From Rotaria macrura (taxonomy: Eukaryota > Rotifera > Eurotatoria > Philodinida > Philodinidae), in NCBI GenBank assembly GCA_900239685.1, contig OENT01000054.1, forward strand, positions 1 through 64,000: a DNA stretch of 64,000 bases, read 5' to 3'. Below are positions 35,786-48,734 of the stretch, in pieces. A model generated the notes under the pieces. That model was not told the origin of the DNA and made no database searches. It saw only the letters and a program-made list of their open reading frames with translations. The position numbers were made by a program, and so were the translations under genes. The stretch's first letter is position 1; each line of letters begins with the position of its first letter.

Positions 35786-38700
35786 TTAAAAATAGTAACG
35801 TATGGGTTCGTGTTCAGTGTACGGTGTCGGTTGAAGATAATGAATGTTTCTTCTTTGATTCGTCAACATTGTAGATGATTGAGAACTTACTGTATAAGGA
35901 AGAAATTGAGAACTGTAACGTTGCCAATTAAGAATAAATTTAAATGTGACGAATGCAATCAAAGAACCAACTATAGCACCAACAAGTACATCGTGCCAAT
36001 GATGATGAAAATCACTAATACGCGAGTAACCTACCATACATAAAAAGTTAATACGGCAAAAGAAAATATTAAGCCCCCCCCCCCCCTCATAAGTCGATTT
36101 TCGTCAAAGAAAGTCCAAATCGGCTGAAATTTTCAGGATATGTGAGAACTGAAGCGGGTAGCCTACGATAAAAATTTCAGCCCGAAATATGCAAGTTGAA
36201 GGAAATTATAAGGTGAACACTGGTTTAAAATGATCCATTTTCCATCCTAGTTATTTTGCCTTCAACTATGTTTTTTCGAAAAATTTTTTTTATCATTCGA
36301 TAGAGCATGCAAGGACGCAGGGCATCTCGTGCTCCGATTTTTGAAAAAGCTTTTTTTATGCCCAAAAAAGTTTCCACAACTCAAACTCCGTGAAAAAGGC
36401 CAAAAAACTGCAAGTGAATTTTGTAGGCGGTCTATTTTGGACATAAAAAGAAGCTTTTTCAAAACTCGGAGCACGGCATGCCCTGCGTCTTTGCATGCTC
36501 TATCGAATGGTAAAAAACCTTTTTCGAAAAAACATAGTTGAAGGCAAAATAACTAGGATGGAAAATTGAAAAACATGATTTTGAGAGAAACATAAAAACA
36601 TTTTTTGCTGTTTTTTTAAATTTTCTCAATTTTCACGCGGTTCTTGAGGATTCGACCTATCTAGACATGCGTAACTTTTAATTCTACACACGCTGAGCGC
36701 TTAATTAATTAATCAGTAATTCGAAATCAAAGACCTAATTTTTAAAAAAGAATAGTTTTTGACAGACGACAGCTCAAAGATCACTTAAAATTTCGGTCAA
36801 AAAATTGTGTTTGGAAAAAAAACTATAGTGATTCTGAAAGAGCAGAACATGGGCTATCACCTCATGGTGTTATCTTCATTTTCATTTTCTCGACGAAAAT
36901 CGACTTTTTTTGAGGGGGAGGGCCTTAAAACGACTTCTTTTTCATTACCAACGTAACAGGCAAGTATAGCAAGACCAACTTGACATAAATGACCAAGAAT
37001 ACCAAGATGACGCCACGACCACGAAACATGAATGTACATAATTAGCCAAGCAAATCCATCTAACATATGATGAAATCAAATAAAAAAGGTGAGAATTGTA
37101 AATTATGATACTTACAAAAGATGGATGAAGAATGTCCACTGAAGAACGATCGACTAAGTTAAAATAGAAAATAAACAAACAGTCAGAAACTTCCCTATTC
37201 ATAGAAACATTTAACAATGAATAAGGCTCGAAGCCGAGAAAATAATAAATTTCAATTACATTTAAACCTACAGCGATTTCATAAAACAATGGATACTTTT
37301 AACTTCATTTAGAATGAAAAACAAAAACTAATTTGCTGTACACGTATCTGGAATATGAATGAGTTTTCCAATGGATCCTGTCGAATAAGATAACCCATCC
37401 GTTGGGACACTCGTCTGACAATAAAACCTTTGAACGTGGTCTTCACCCATTATGATGAATTATCGCTCATATATGCACTATCGTGTTCTACCCACGCAGT
37501 CACTTAAACGCCATAACGGTGTTTAAATGCATTGAAGAGGAAAAAAGAAGAGAAAAACCGCGTTAAATGATGAATTTTTAGAAATGAATGCGATCGAGTC
37601 TTTCGTTTTAGTACGGGGACGTGTTAATTGACCAAAACGAAAATTCTCGAAAAATAAATCCCGACAATAAAGAATCTCGAAAGGAACAGCAGCGAGAAAA
37701 AAGTATATCGAAAAGAAACCTAGAAAGGTGTCAATACCGAGATGCAAAACCCCGAAGTGCAAAATCACGAAAGAAAAAATCTCGAAAACTTTGAGCAACA
37801 ACTAATGTTGAATGGCCGATGACTCATCTGTTATTAGTTTATGCATTTCTTTGTATCTCTTGCCGAAAATCCACTGTTATGGAACAACTGTGTACTATTT
37901 TATCATCAATATTCAATTTCGAAATTGATTTAAAATAATATCTTCCGAATCTATCATTACCAGTGTAAAAGGATACGAAATCGAAAAAATAAATAATTAA
38001 TTAATACTGTCCTTGCTCGTGTGAATTTAGTTCTATTAATTTTTCTTTTGAGTTATTTTTCTACAGTTCTTATTCACGCGGTAAATCACCGCATCTTAGT
38101 CATTTTTTACATCATCTTTATTTGTACTGTTGGCTTACTTATTAACATCGTTATCATTAAAAAACCATGTATCTATCAAGTACTTCAATTAATTTTACTG
38201 TTTACATTTTCGAGATTATTTTTTTCTTGATTTTCATTTTTCGACTTTTTGTCCTTCGAGATATTTTTCGTTCTTTTGTTTCTGGATTTTGCCATTCGAT
38301 CGTTTTACTTTCGGTCAATTAACACTGAACCTTCGGTACAGCTGACATGGATTATACGAGAGCAGATCAAGTATCGATGTATTCTACCAGAAAAAAAGCA
38401 TCAATGAAATTATAAAAATTGTTGAAGCAGATGATTTATATATGACGAAAAAATTTGTAAGTAAATAGTATACATGCATTGTTGACAGTCTAGCTATATA
38501 TCGTGAACTAGAAAGTTATTTTGTAGATGATTTTACATGTATCTCCAAAAAAGAGCAGCGAAGCAGTTTATAGACAAAGCTGTTGAAGGAAAAGAATAAA
38601 CTTATTTACTTGCTGAGCACGAAGAACGAACAAGCTGCATGACACTTAGTGTAATAACAAAAAATGTCCACAGCCTAGCTGACGAATTCCAAAAGAAATT

Positions 38701-41700
38701 TTATTATCAAGTAGAATAGTTAAAATGTTAAAGAACATTGTTTTAAATCAAACAACTATGCATTAATCATTGCCCCTTATCCACTCATTGAAATTGAGCT
38801 CCATCCAATAGAGTAATGAAGATCATACATCTTCAATGAAAAGATTCCAGAATATATGACGAGAACAATATTTTTTAAGTTCAACATTTTACTTTTCTCA
38901 TGCTTAAAGTATAGAATATCTTGAGCAGATGTCGCATGTTGACCACTGCTACTGGCCTCGCACAAAACACTTCCACTCTTCTTTCACTAATTTAGCCGAC
39001 CTATCCGCATAACTTTGTTTTCTCAGAATCATACTTCCACTTTATTCCCATAAATTGATTCGACAGAAATATCTTTTAGTAGAAAAAGCTTGTTTTTTTG
39101 AATAATTCTATTGTTCTTTTTTTCCGCATCAGTCAAGTTGAAATGCTATTTTTTTATAGAGAAAGTGTTTGCATTCCGAAAATATCGTTTTTTACTTTAA
39201 TTCCATGATTAGGATTGAAAGAAATATCTTTTAGTATCTTTAGTAAAAAGAATTGCTTTCTTTCAATAATTTTATTTCTATTTTGTGCTTACGAATGAAT
39301 GGTATCGAAACAAACAGTTTTCAAGCAAAATTGCTTATTTTTAAATCTTAACTTTGAATTTCTTTTGTACGAGTCGAATAGAAAAATATCTTAAATCTTG
39401 CTGCTTTACTGAGTTCAACTTCGATATTGAAGTTAGCTTGGTAACTCTGTTATGTATGAGTATGTTTGGACGTTATTATTGAAAATGCATCGGGGAGTTT
39501 AAATTATTCAAAATTATGAGTATTAATACGTTTAGCTGCGAGTGCGTTTAACCGATAATGATTATAAGATTTAAATTATTGTTTTAAACGCGTTATATAC
39601 AGGTAAACATGTCCGAATTTTCGCGTTTTTACGCGTCGAATGGAGCAACGCGTTTAGACGGTTGACTGTTCTGTAATATAGTGTTGAGAGGTGTAAATTT
39701 ACAACGTGTTAAAACGCTTGAATTCGAACATTTTTGACTGTGTAAAACGCGTTGACAGAAAAAAAAGAAAAGCACTGTTTTAACGCGTTAATTTCGTAAT
39801 TTTGACTGCTTGGGAGTAAGAATTTAACATGCACTTGGTTACATATTCGGATTCGACGAATACATTGAATTTTCGATATGTCTGAGGATCCTAATCTTTT
39901 GAAAAGATCGAATATAAACTTGAAACTGTATTTATTGATATATTTTAACAACACCTAATTAGCTGTCATAAAAGAACTCAATAATTTTAATCAAAAATCT
40001 GCTCAAATAATGAGAATTTCATCATAATAGATTCTGCTTCATAAGTAGTGTGTGTAACATAGACTTTCTACGACTCTATAGAATTACATCGAAGAGACTT
40101 GTTTCAAAACTCTGAATTTTCTCATGAAAACTATATAGTACAGTTAGAATCTGTTAATACTAAAAAGTTCAGACAAGAATTCGAACAATTTGTTCCTTTT
40201 CAGGAATACTCTGGGTACTTCAAGCACCTAGGAAAAAAGGCATAGGAAAAATTATGTCTTGTTCGAATCTCCATATGTAACTAAATCTTTACAGAATTTT
40301 CACAAGAAACACTATCATGAACATATAGAAATAACTTCATGGTAATTCGTAAGCGCCACTACGCGAGGTTTCACATTGAGTCATCTTGTCGAATCATCTG
40401 TAGTATATTCAATAATAATGTCCAGGTATATGTGTTGTTATGTTCTAACATGCTATATATATCAACTAGAAGATATCATATCGATTGTTTGAGATGTAAA
40501 TACTAATAGAACTTGAAGGTATGAAACTTCCAAGAACATCATATTACTAGATGTGAACATCCTAAGATGGAATTTCAGCACATCAAGAAAGTAAATCTTT
40601 GTCAATCCAATTAAATTCGTAAGATTTCAAGTACGAAAACAAGTATTGTAAGCATTATCTGATAAAAACTACATATTGAAGATGACACGGAAAATTCTAT
40701 TACAGTATCATTCAATAGTATTTTCTATAGTCTATGTTGAAGATACGTTCAACACTAACAATCGATCATATCACCAATAAATAGTTGCTTTATTATGCCT
40801 AAACTAGTACACGTAGTGACATACGAGAAAAACGAAATTGTCTTCGAAACACTACGATTTGTTCTACAAAAAATACTATTGGTAGCTTGTCGAAAGCAAG
40901 AAGGTTATCTCATTCGATAGAAGTCTTTTCTTGTCGATAAAAGTAGTTCAAGTCTATTTCATCTTCATATGAATTAGTTCGTTAGCTTATTTAATTACCG
41001 TGCATTTCGTATAGCAGAATCATCGGTACTCTGACATGTATAATCAACACCATATTGAAGATAACTATAAAATTGACTTAATGTAGCAGATGAACAATTG
41101 AAAGTTGGCTGACATACAGCCCGAAAATGAGGTCGTAGCTCCCCGACAAAATTTTTTGCTATCTCAGTTAAAACCCATGTTGCAAGATAACCATAAAAGA
41201 ATATAACTAAATTATCAAAGTACAACTTCTTTGTTAATGACAGAATATAATTAGGTATAGATTTACCTGTGAGCATGTATAAATTACGAATGAATGGAGA
41301 TATATATGTTAATTTTGTACCAAATAATTCTAAGCGAATTACAAATGTTTGCTTTGGATAAAGATTAAAATAAGATCGTTTACAAAACTCTGTTATCCAC
41401 ATCTAAAATAAAATAGACAGGAAACTGTTGATTTTGTTTATTTATTATAAATGAAGATAACTTACTGAAAGAATTGGAACACCAATAGATAAGATTACAT
41501 CAGCATATGTTGGTATTGTATCACTTTTGTTTGGATACTGTATTGATGTATCCGAACAAAAAAATCCACGTGTAAAAGGTTTGGCCACATAATGTGAAAG
41601 TAGTGTTGCTGCAAGTACTAGAAAAAAATTTGACATTTTAAATATCAAAGTAAAAAGTGTCATTTACATATCCCAAGACTAATCATATCAAGAGTTAGTC

Positions 41701-41779
41701 TCCAAATAGTTTCTTTGTGATGATATTGATCTGTTGCTATCGGTGAAGTTGTTCGTGGTGTGAATTGTGATGCCAACAT
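35786..41779 (-). CDS. Lipid phosphate phosphatase (PAP2/PLPP family), gene B
   Basis: Paralogue of gene A. Exons: 41779-41668 (start uncertain), 41617-41466, 41402-40999, 37153-37116, 37059-36949, 36030-35786, all in phase, about 353 residues. C1 is KNFVGELRP within TEIAKNFVGELRPHF. C2 reads RSFFSGHSS, so the usual Pro of PSGH is Phe while Ser, Gly and His remain. C3 is YSRISDFHHHWHDV, complete. KPFTRGFFCSDTSIQYP matches the first LPP loop. The open frame continues upstream of the chosen ATG to about 41866 without another ATG, and short upstream ATGs occur, so part of the N-terminus may come from another exon; a splice donor near 41948 and another near 42594 suggest spliced 5' UTR exons. Introns 3 (3845 nt) and 5 (918 nt) carry transposons. 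Confidence 0.88.
36073..36924. mobile_element. piggyBac-like MITE in gene B intron 5
   Basis: 852 bp flanked by TTAA on both sides (36069-36072, 36925-36928). The termini are inverted: a C-run then tcataagtcgattttcgtc on the left; the reverse complement of the right end reads ggccctccccctcaaaaaaa then gtcgattttcgtc. TTAA duplication and C-rich ends point to the piggyBac superfamily. An inner palindrome (about 36238-36359 against 36441-36565) carries matched blocks such as gatagagcatgcaaggacgc. Short open stretches at 36262-36541 come from this palindrome. There is no transposase. Confidence 0.75.
36238..36565. repeat. Inner palindrome of the piggyBac-like MITE
   Basis: Arms of about 120 nt are inverted copies with few mismatches. 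ccatcctagttattttgcc on the left matches ggcaaaataactaggatgg on the right, and gctccgatttttgaaaaagc matches gctttttcaaaactcggagc. The spacer is about 80 nt. Confidence 0.8.
37621..38325. mobile_element. TIR element with CTCGAAA subterminal repeats (gene B intron 3)
   Basis: About 705 bp with inverted ends gtgttaattgacc / ggtcaattaacac (exact over 13 bp, with weaker pairing beyond). Subterminal regions are rich in tctcgaaa on the left (37645-37795) and ttttcgag/cttcgaga on the right (38200-38300), again in opposite orientations. There is no coding capacity and no clear target duplication. Confidence 0.6.
39590..39800. repeat. Cluster of ACGCGT hexamers in gene B intron 3
   Basis: Five copies of acgcgt, three or more within the longer palindrome aacgcgtt, lie inside about 210 bp of AT-rich intron. 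Related gcgttt sequences continue to about 39530. This could be a decayed repeat or a protein-binding cluster; nothing else nearby explains it. Confidence 0.5.
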
Positions 41780-41947
41780 ATTTGGTTCTTGTTCTTCCTC
41801 TTCAATGTGATCACTGCTTCTATTAAAATGACTTATTGAATATGCATGATCAATTGTTGATTGCACTTAGCCATGAACTGAGGGTAGAAAAATAGACATG
41901 ACAAACAAAAAAAAAACAGCCAGCGATCAAATTGTCTACGTTACACT

Positions 41948-43202
41948 CACCTGTATGAATAATCAAAGAGAAATAGTTTTGTTCGTTCGCTGCCCTTTTT
42001 CTTCAGTATGATCAAGCCTGGGTAATAAACGAGAGAAAATTTTCTACATTAATAATATTCAAATACTAGTGGTGGGTGGATATCAGAAGCCCCATCTGAT
42101 TGTATGGTAAACGAAAAATGTTACTTGCATAACCAGTGATATTAATTAAATATGAGACGTTGTATCATTACGATGCAAAAACCAATGAAATGAAATTTAT
42201 CTAAAGCACGTCATTATTAAATAATTGATTTCCTTATGGCGTTAATAATTGTCATTTTGTTTTGCGAACATATTATGTTGTAGTCACAACTTTATTAGTT
42301 GTGACTAAAAGCTGAATACATTGAATGACGCATAATGACTTTCTTGTTCTCTCCGACTGTGCATTTTATTGTCAAATGTTTTTCACGCCTCGGGACAAGA
42401 CTCATTTTCTTTCCCTTTTTTTTTATCGTCAATCTCTTTTTCTTCTATAACTCTCGGAATTTAAAAATGATTCATTTTTAACATCGCACTCACGTCTCAT
42501 TTTAATCATACGATCTGAATGTATTGTATGTAATCATTTTTCTTAGCATTATTTTTTATTTGATACTAGTGTCACATCATCGTCAGTAACTTACCGAAAC
42601 CTTGAAACATAAATAAGTAACAGCTTGCAAACATATAGAACTCCAGCTGCAACATTGGATCAAGTTCGCATAACAGATTATATGATCCAACGAGCGCACC
42701 ATATTGATAAATAAGTGCACTCGTTTTCACTTTCTAAAATACAGGAAAAAGATTTCTGAAAATTTCACTTGTGACGCGTCAAAAGAAAGATGCATGTGAT
42801 ATTAAGTGGATTTAGTATGATGGCTAAAATCAAATAATATCTCATACTGCCCATTGGCCAGAAACTGACGTCATCGCAATAACATTACTCGATAAATAAA
42901 GAAACGGCGATCGTCATCAAGCAAATGAGAAAATCTCGAGCTGTAGAAACCCGAACCTTTGGTCTGCTTGAAAAACTTCTATTGACTAATTTTACGCTGT
43001 ATATTGAAAATGTTTGAAAAAAACTCATTCGAAAATACAATTTCGTTACATAAATAACATATCAAACAGAGAAAAAGTGTATGATTTGAACGGTGATAAT
43101 CTTCATTCAGACGTCACTGATTGCTATCTTTTTGCATTCAGAATCTGTATAAAATGTTGTTCATTTTGTAACATGTCACGTAACAGGCTCGACGATTAAC
43201 TA
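41948..43202. other. Gene B upstream region, probable 5' UTR exons
   Basis: No coding sequence is recognised between the PLPP gene B start and the GT92 stop. On the minus strand, good donors occur near 41948 (catacag|gtgag) and 42594 (ttcg|gtaag), which could belong to noncoding first exons of gene B. The rest is AT-rich without repeats. Confidence 0.35.
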
Positions 43203-44477
43203 CTATCTATTGATTTCATCAAACAAACGTTTAGCAAATCGATCTCGAATCTTCGTATCAACCACTGCTTGATCCGTTATACAATTTGAAAGGTTTCTGT
43301 CATTTTCTGTTGCTGGATAATGTGCAAGCATGATAAAATTCTTCATTTGATCGTAGGAGCTTATGTTTACATGCATATTGTCACGATGTATAGATAAGTA
43401 GTCCATAGTACGAGGTTGATAGAAGTAGTTCACGGAATAATTAGAAATCGTATCGCGTGCAATATAATTTTCGATTATAATTTCGGTTTTTGTGGATTGA
43501 TATTGAACATGTGAGCAAAATTCTTCATATCCTAACATAATAGAAGTTTGTAAATTTCTACCATATTGATCGGATAGCAATTTTGGAAGAGTATCATAGG
43601 GAGTTTGTGGTATTAAATATTCATTTATATTAATTACTGTTATCCATTCTGAAATATCTCCATAACGCAAGAAACAATCATATTGAATTTCATCCGCAGA
43701 ATGATTCCATTGAATAATATCAATCGAGCCAGGACGTTCATCTTCATAGATATCAATCATCGAATAGATTTCATTGTTGCTATGTGAAATATTATAAATA
43801 ACAAATTTACTAATACCAACTAACCGATGAAATTCAATCCATTGAGTAAAATAGTTCAGATCACTATTCAATAAGGGAGTACATAATGTTAATGATTGTT
43901 CATTGTCTTCTGACCATGCAGACCATGGAATATCGAGAAAACCTTGAAGGAGAATTTTTTCTGATGTTGAAAGATAAACTTTTATTTCTTGATCTTTCGT
44001 TCTATCATACCATAAACGTCGATTTATTGAATCTGGAAGTGAACATTCGAAAAAGAATATCGATCGATTCAATTTTTTAACATTGAATATGTAAACTGGA
44101 CTAATCGATTGATCATCGAATAAACACCAAAAATCTAAATTAAGTATTTCATTTTGTCTTGTTATAATAAATGTAGCTGAACCACTTGAACGTAATCGAC
44201 TGACACGTACACTTAGGACATTTAAATCTAGATCCATTATTGCACTTGGAATCATTGGTATGATGATATTGGACTCTTCAATTAATTTTACTAAGCTGTA
44301 AACACTTTTAGGAATACGAAGTGATGCAGGAAAATAGCCAATAGGAGATATTGAACAATCTGCTGGTTTATCAGACGAAATAATAAACGATGTAATTAAA
44401 ACCCATAGAAAAATAAATGTGACACAGATTGATTTGAAAAAATGCTTCATGTAAGGTTTGTTGGACATGTTTTTCAT
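43203..44477 (-). CDS. Glycosyltransferase family 92 (DUF23) type II membrane protein
   Basis: A single coding exon of about 424 residues. A signal anchor near the N-terminus (about residues 13-33, FFKSICVTFIFLWVLITSF) fits a Golgi type II enzyme. The GT92 core is visible: LCTPLLNSDLNYFTQWIEFH, then RLVGISKFVIYNISHSN, then YDCFLRYGD and SEWITVININEYLIP. The family normally has an acidic metal-binding motif of the DxDE type at the last position; here the aspartates are Asn (NINEY), so activity is uncertain. GT92 members add galactose, for example to core fucose in nematodes. The start at 44477 was chosen because the preceding sequence (…tttctttcag) looks like a splice acceptor; an in-frame ATG at 44507 lies within it. 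Confidence 0.82.
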   Translation of the reverse strand: MKNMSNKPYMKHFFKSICVTFIFLWVLITSFIISSDKPADCSISPIGYFPASLRIPKSVYSLVKLIEESNIIIPMIPSAIMDLDLNVLSVRVSRLRSSGSATFIITRQNEILNLDFWCLFDDQSISPVYIFNVKKLNRSIFFFECSLPDSINRRLWYDRTKDQEIKVYLSTSEKILLQGFLDIPWSAWSEDNEQSLTLCTPLLNSDLNYFTQWIEFHRLVGISKFVIYNISHSNNEIYSMIDIYEDERPGSIDIIQWNHSADEIQYDCFLRYGDISEWITVININEYLIPQTPYDTLPKLLSDQYGRNLQTSIMLGYEEFCSHVQYQSTKTEIIIENYIARDTISNYSVNYFYQPRTMDYLSIHRDNMHVNISSYDQMKNFIMLAHYPATENDRNLSNCITDQAVVDTKIRDRFAKRLFDEINR

Positions 44478-47400
44478 CTTTGTTTTCGAGAACTGAAAGA
44501 AAAGCATAAAAGAAAATGCTTCTTTTTATATTTATTCTAACAAAGATTTTCTTTGGACATATTATTGTATTTATTTTAACTTCTAAAGTAAACACTTGAA
44601 TTTACAAGTATGAGCAGAATTTAATAATCGGCAAACACCGATGCCAAAAAATCAGATATATTTTATCTATGTGAACAGTTGCATGAAATTTTTCCAATCG
44701 ACTTAACAGTAATAATTAAACTCACTTTTACTATAGCATGTCGACTTTGAAGTGTTTTTTTACGTCTGTGATAGTAGAACATAGATTTCGTCAACTTTAT
44801 TGTAAATCCTTGAAAACTGCTAGTCTCATATTTCAAAGATGTAATTTTAGAAATACTTAGTTATATACCATCATGGATGAAAAGAATGGCAGAAAGACAA
44901 AATTTTTGCGAGTAAGAAATCCAATTGTCGCAGAAAGAGAAACAAACGGCAGTACAATAGAATTTATTATTTCTTTTCTTTATATTTACACTATAAAATG
45001 AATCATTGTCGATTATTTTCAAGCAAATGCACATTTTTCATTCTGATAAACTTGCTCGAAGAGTAATGATTTACGATATCGTTAAGAATATTCAGTTGCA
45101 ATTGTTAAAAGAATCACGCGAACTATAAGAAAATTTCTCTGAATTTAACCTAGGAGATAAAGAGAACAAGGCTACAATCGTATGGATTATTTTCATCATT
45201 CTCACTTTCGCTTTTCACTAGGATACGTTTGAATTTTTCGTATTGTTAAGAAATAATTTAGTTTTTATTTTCTTATGAAAAAATCTAGTAAAGCATGATG
45301 ACAATATCTTGGACGAAAATATTTCTGATAGGATAGTTTTTCGTGCTCACTTGATTGATAATACAATTCTTTCGATCGTATATTCGTTGAATTCAAATAT
45401 GATACTTTAGATTCAATATTTACCTTATAGTAGATCGGCTTCTTTTCTAGTTTTAAATATACATGATTACGATAAGATCATTCAAAGTATCATTCACTAC
45501 ACTTCTGAATCTTCTAATTTAGTCAGAAGACTACTGGTTTCTTGATGTTTTTCCAACGGAAAAAGAAACCGAGACTTCAAGAGTGCGTACTTTGTTGTAA
45601 TTCCATTCCACTTCAAAACTATTTTCAAGTAGGTGACATTCCGCTTTTTTTATCCCTCCCATTTTTCTCATGTTAATTTTCGTGACATTTAAACGTGCTA
45701 TTATAGCACAGCATCAGAAAAGAAACAGAGAAGTATCACATCGACATATCATATGTAATCATTTCTATGGGTAACTTCTTGTTGATGAAAATGTACCAGT
45801 CAGACAATAAAAACAGGTTGATACGCTATTTCTATTTTATGTTCGAAAATTTTCAATTGATCTAATTACAGCCGCATGATTCGATTTGTGATTGATAATT
45901 TTAATACTGCGAAGCATGAACTATTAGATGCAGAAGCAAATACTAAAATTAATAGTCATCAAAAATGCTCGGGTCTGTTGAATCGTATTCGATCATCAGA
46001 TAAGACAAAGTTTATCCTAAAAGGAACATGAATGAGATAGTTTATGACCTATGAGGCATTCATGCTCTATCGCTTAATATTCGTCTCATCTTCGAAGTAA
46101 AATCATGTGTAACTGTTTGAAATGGATTTTTATGCCCAGTACATGGGTTTCATATAGTTTGTTTTTCATAGGAATCGTAAAGAATAAAATGACAATTACC
46201 GATAAAAAAGAAAGAAAGAAATATGTATCAGTTATTTGAGCAGTAGTGCCAGTGTTCAACAAAACAAAAACAAGCGTCCTGATTTGAAGTGAAGCATACT
46301 AAGAATTCAGTGCATCTGTACGGTCAACACCTCATTGCAGAATTTTGACTTTGATAACCCTGCTCAGAGACAGTAGATAAAACGATAAAAAATGACTTCA
46401 TAGAACACCATCTTAATGTATTGCCTTTAAATGAAATATGTCAGCTTTAGTTTTGCTCATAAGAAATTGATGGTCATTTTTGTTGATATTTTCATTGTTT
46501 TGTTGGCATATAGAAAATGGCACGATGATATCGATTTCAATCGTTTTTGACCATTCATGTAGCTGCTGTATTTCACTTGGTTGTAGTTTCATGGATGATG
46601 AATAGATTCGTACTAACTATTCCTATAATATGTTTGCGGGATACTATTAGAATTATATTATTATTCTTACAGCATTCAATATATATTATTGCATAGATGT
46701 TCAAAAAAATAGTACTCTCTTGCGCTCTCTATCTTGCTTAGTTCTCTCAGTAAGTGCTTCAGTTTATGATAAGCTTGGACTACTTTAGTATATCGATCAC
46801 TCTATTTTCTATGAACACTATCTTTATTATTCATCGTTGGAATCTGTTTAATGTTTACTTTTATTAGTCATAAGAAGAATTTTAGCTGCATCTTATAAAA
46901 TGTTTTACTTTATACGTCATCGTTATAATCCGTTTGCACGCTTGAAACCAATAGATTTTTTCTAAACGACAATGACTACTTTAGTAATATAGAATTACCA
47001 CACAAATATAATCCTGACAAACAATGAAATAGAATACTCCGTAGCAAACAGAGCCTTATTCGATGTACTTTCAAACGAATTAAAACAACAGGGAGACGAG
47101 ATACTCAACAATAGTTCACGTATGTGATGTGAGCGAAAATATAAATACTTTTTTTAGTTTTAATATATGTTTGGGTGAGAAGTAACTGAATATCTGATAA
47201 AATCGTCGATTCCTATGATAGGCAATATAAAAAATGTTGTCCCCATTTCAATACTAATACATTCTTGAAAATGTACCTGCTGCATTTTGGTTTTCACTCA
47301 ATAGGCTTAGCGTTTCTTTGAGCGTTCAATAGTCTGAAAGAAGTAAGTTCTGATAGAGAAAATTACACGTAAGAGATTCAGATTGTTCGAAGAAAATACT

Positions 47401-48734
47401 TCAACTATGAAGATGTTCATTTAACCATTGGCACATTCTTTTAGTCTGACTTAAATATAGATTATTTCATAAATTGCTCGCCATAGTTACTTATTTTCTT
47501 GCGGTATTAGAATTATCAATTACTAACTGCCATCAAATTTCGTTCTATGAATCTAGTCTTATCAGACTATCATAGTTCGTAGCATTTAATTCAGATAAAG
47601 ATTTGAATTAAAACATACAGGAAAAGAATTCGGTTCAACTTATGCGATAGTCATATTTACAAGTTAAATGCTTAGAAAACGAACTTCGTCTAGGAAAATA
47701 TATTATAACTGAGAATCGATACATTATTTCAAAAACTAACTCTCATGTAGAATAATCATATTATTAAATTCGGAAATATGAAAATAGATTCTAACATTTA
47801 TGTGATACCATATGTATTCAGAAAGTGATCAGGGCTAGTCGACAGGTGCAATACACTTAGGCATCATCATTTCAGTCGGCGTGAACTGAAATCATAAAAA
47901 TCAGGAATTCTTTGCTCATCAAAACAGCGAAACTATCACTGACATTTGATTACTGCACAATGTACATAAATTTGCAAGGAAGATTACAGATTAAAAAATC
48001 CCAATTTTAGTACTGAAAATTTAGAGACTCCCGCTCATATTCATGGAAATTTTACGATGTCCAATTTGCTAGGATAGTGAATTTTTCTCTTAAATGACTT
48101 TTAAAGCAAGATATGACAGAAATGCATGGGATTACGAGAGAAAAATAACACAAGGATACAAGAATGCGAAGAAGCTGATGCGAACTAAATAAGGAAGTAA
48201 GCTGAATCAGCAAAAAATATGCACATCGGATTACGGTAAATCGATGTATTCGACTATTGAAGTAATATTGTGAACTAGTTTGAAATATTTTACATGGAAG
48301 ATATATTGTCACTCTCATATATATTCATAATGAAAACACTCAATGTGATCAATCAAAAATTACCTGCGTTTGGATTTAATCTCTGTGACATCAAATTTCT
48401 GCTTGCATTTACTAAATGCATAAAATCTACTATTTTAGCTATGTCATGAAACTCCTCCGATCGTTTTAAAGAAAAATCACGAAATCATGACACTTATTGA
48501 TAATATCGTTTTACACAAAATATACATGACAATCATTGAAATAAATGAAAGAAGGAAGAATGAAATCTCCTATTATTTAAACGAGATAAATGAATCTATT
48601 AATTTTGAAATGAGAATAAAATGACTTCTCAATCATCATCATGATCAATGTGAATATGTCTGAGTATCATAAAAGAGGGTAAATGTAAACACATATAACT
48701 TAATCACTTCTTTTCGATTTACACTATGGATTGT
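44478..48734. other. Intergenic region, no gene recognised
   Basis: About 4.3 kb of AT-rich sequence. A minus-strand donor (agtgagtttaa) near 44725 may end a noncoding first exon of the GT92 gene. An open stretch at 48052-48318 (-) has no recognisable motif. No repeats were found. Confidence 0.45.

Noticed and set aside
36262-36541. Paired 70-codon ORFs on both strands with similar translations
   Set aside because: The two are the mirrored arms of the palindrome in the piggyBac-like MITE, hence nearly the same protein on both strands.
43886-44080. 64-codon plus-strand ORF
   Set aside because: Antisense to the GT92 coding exon.
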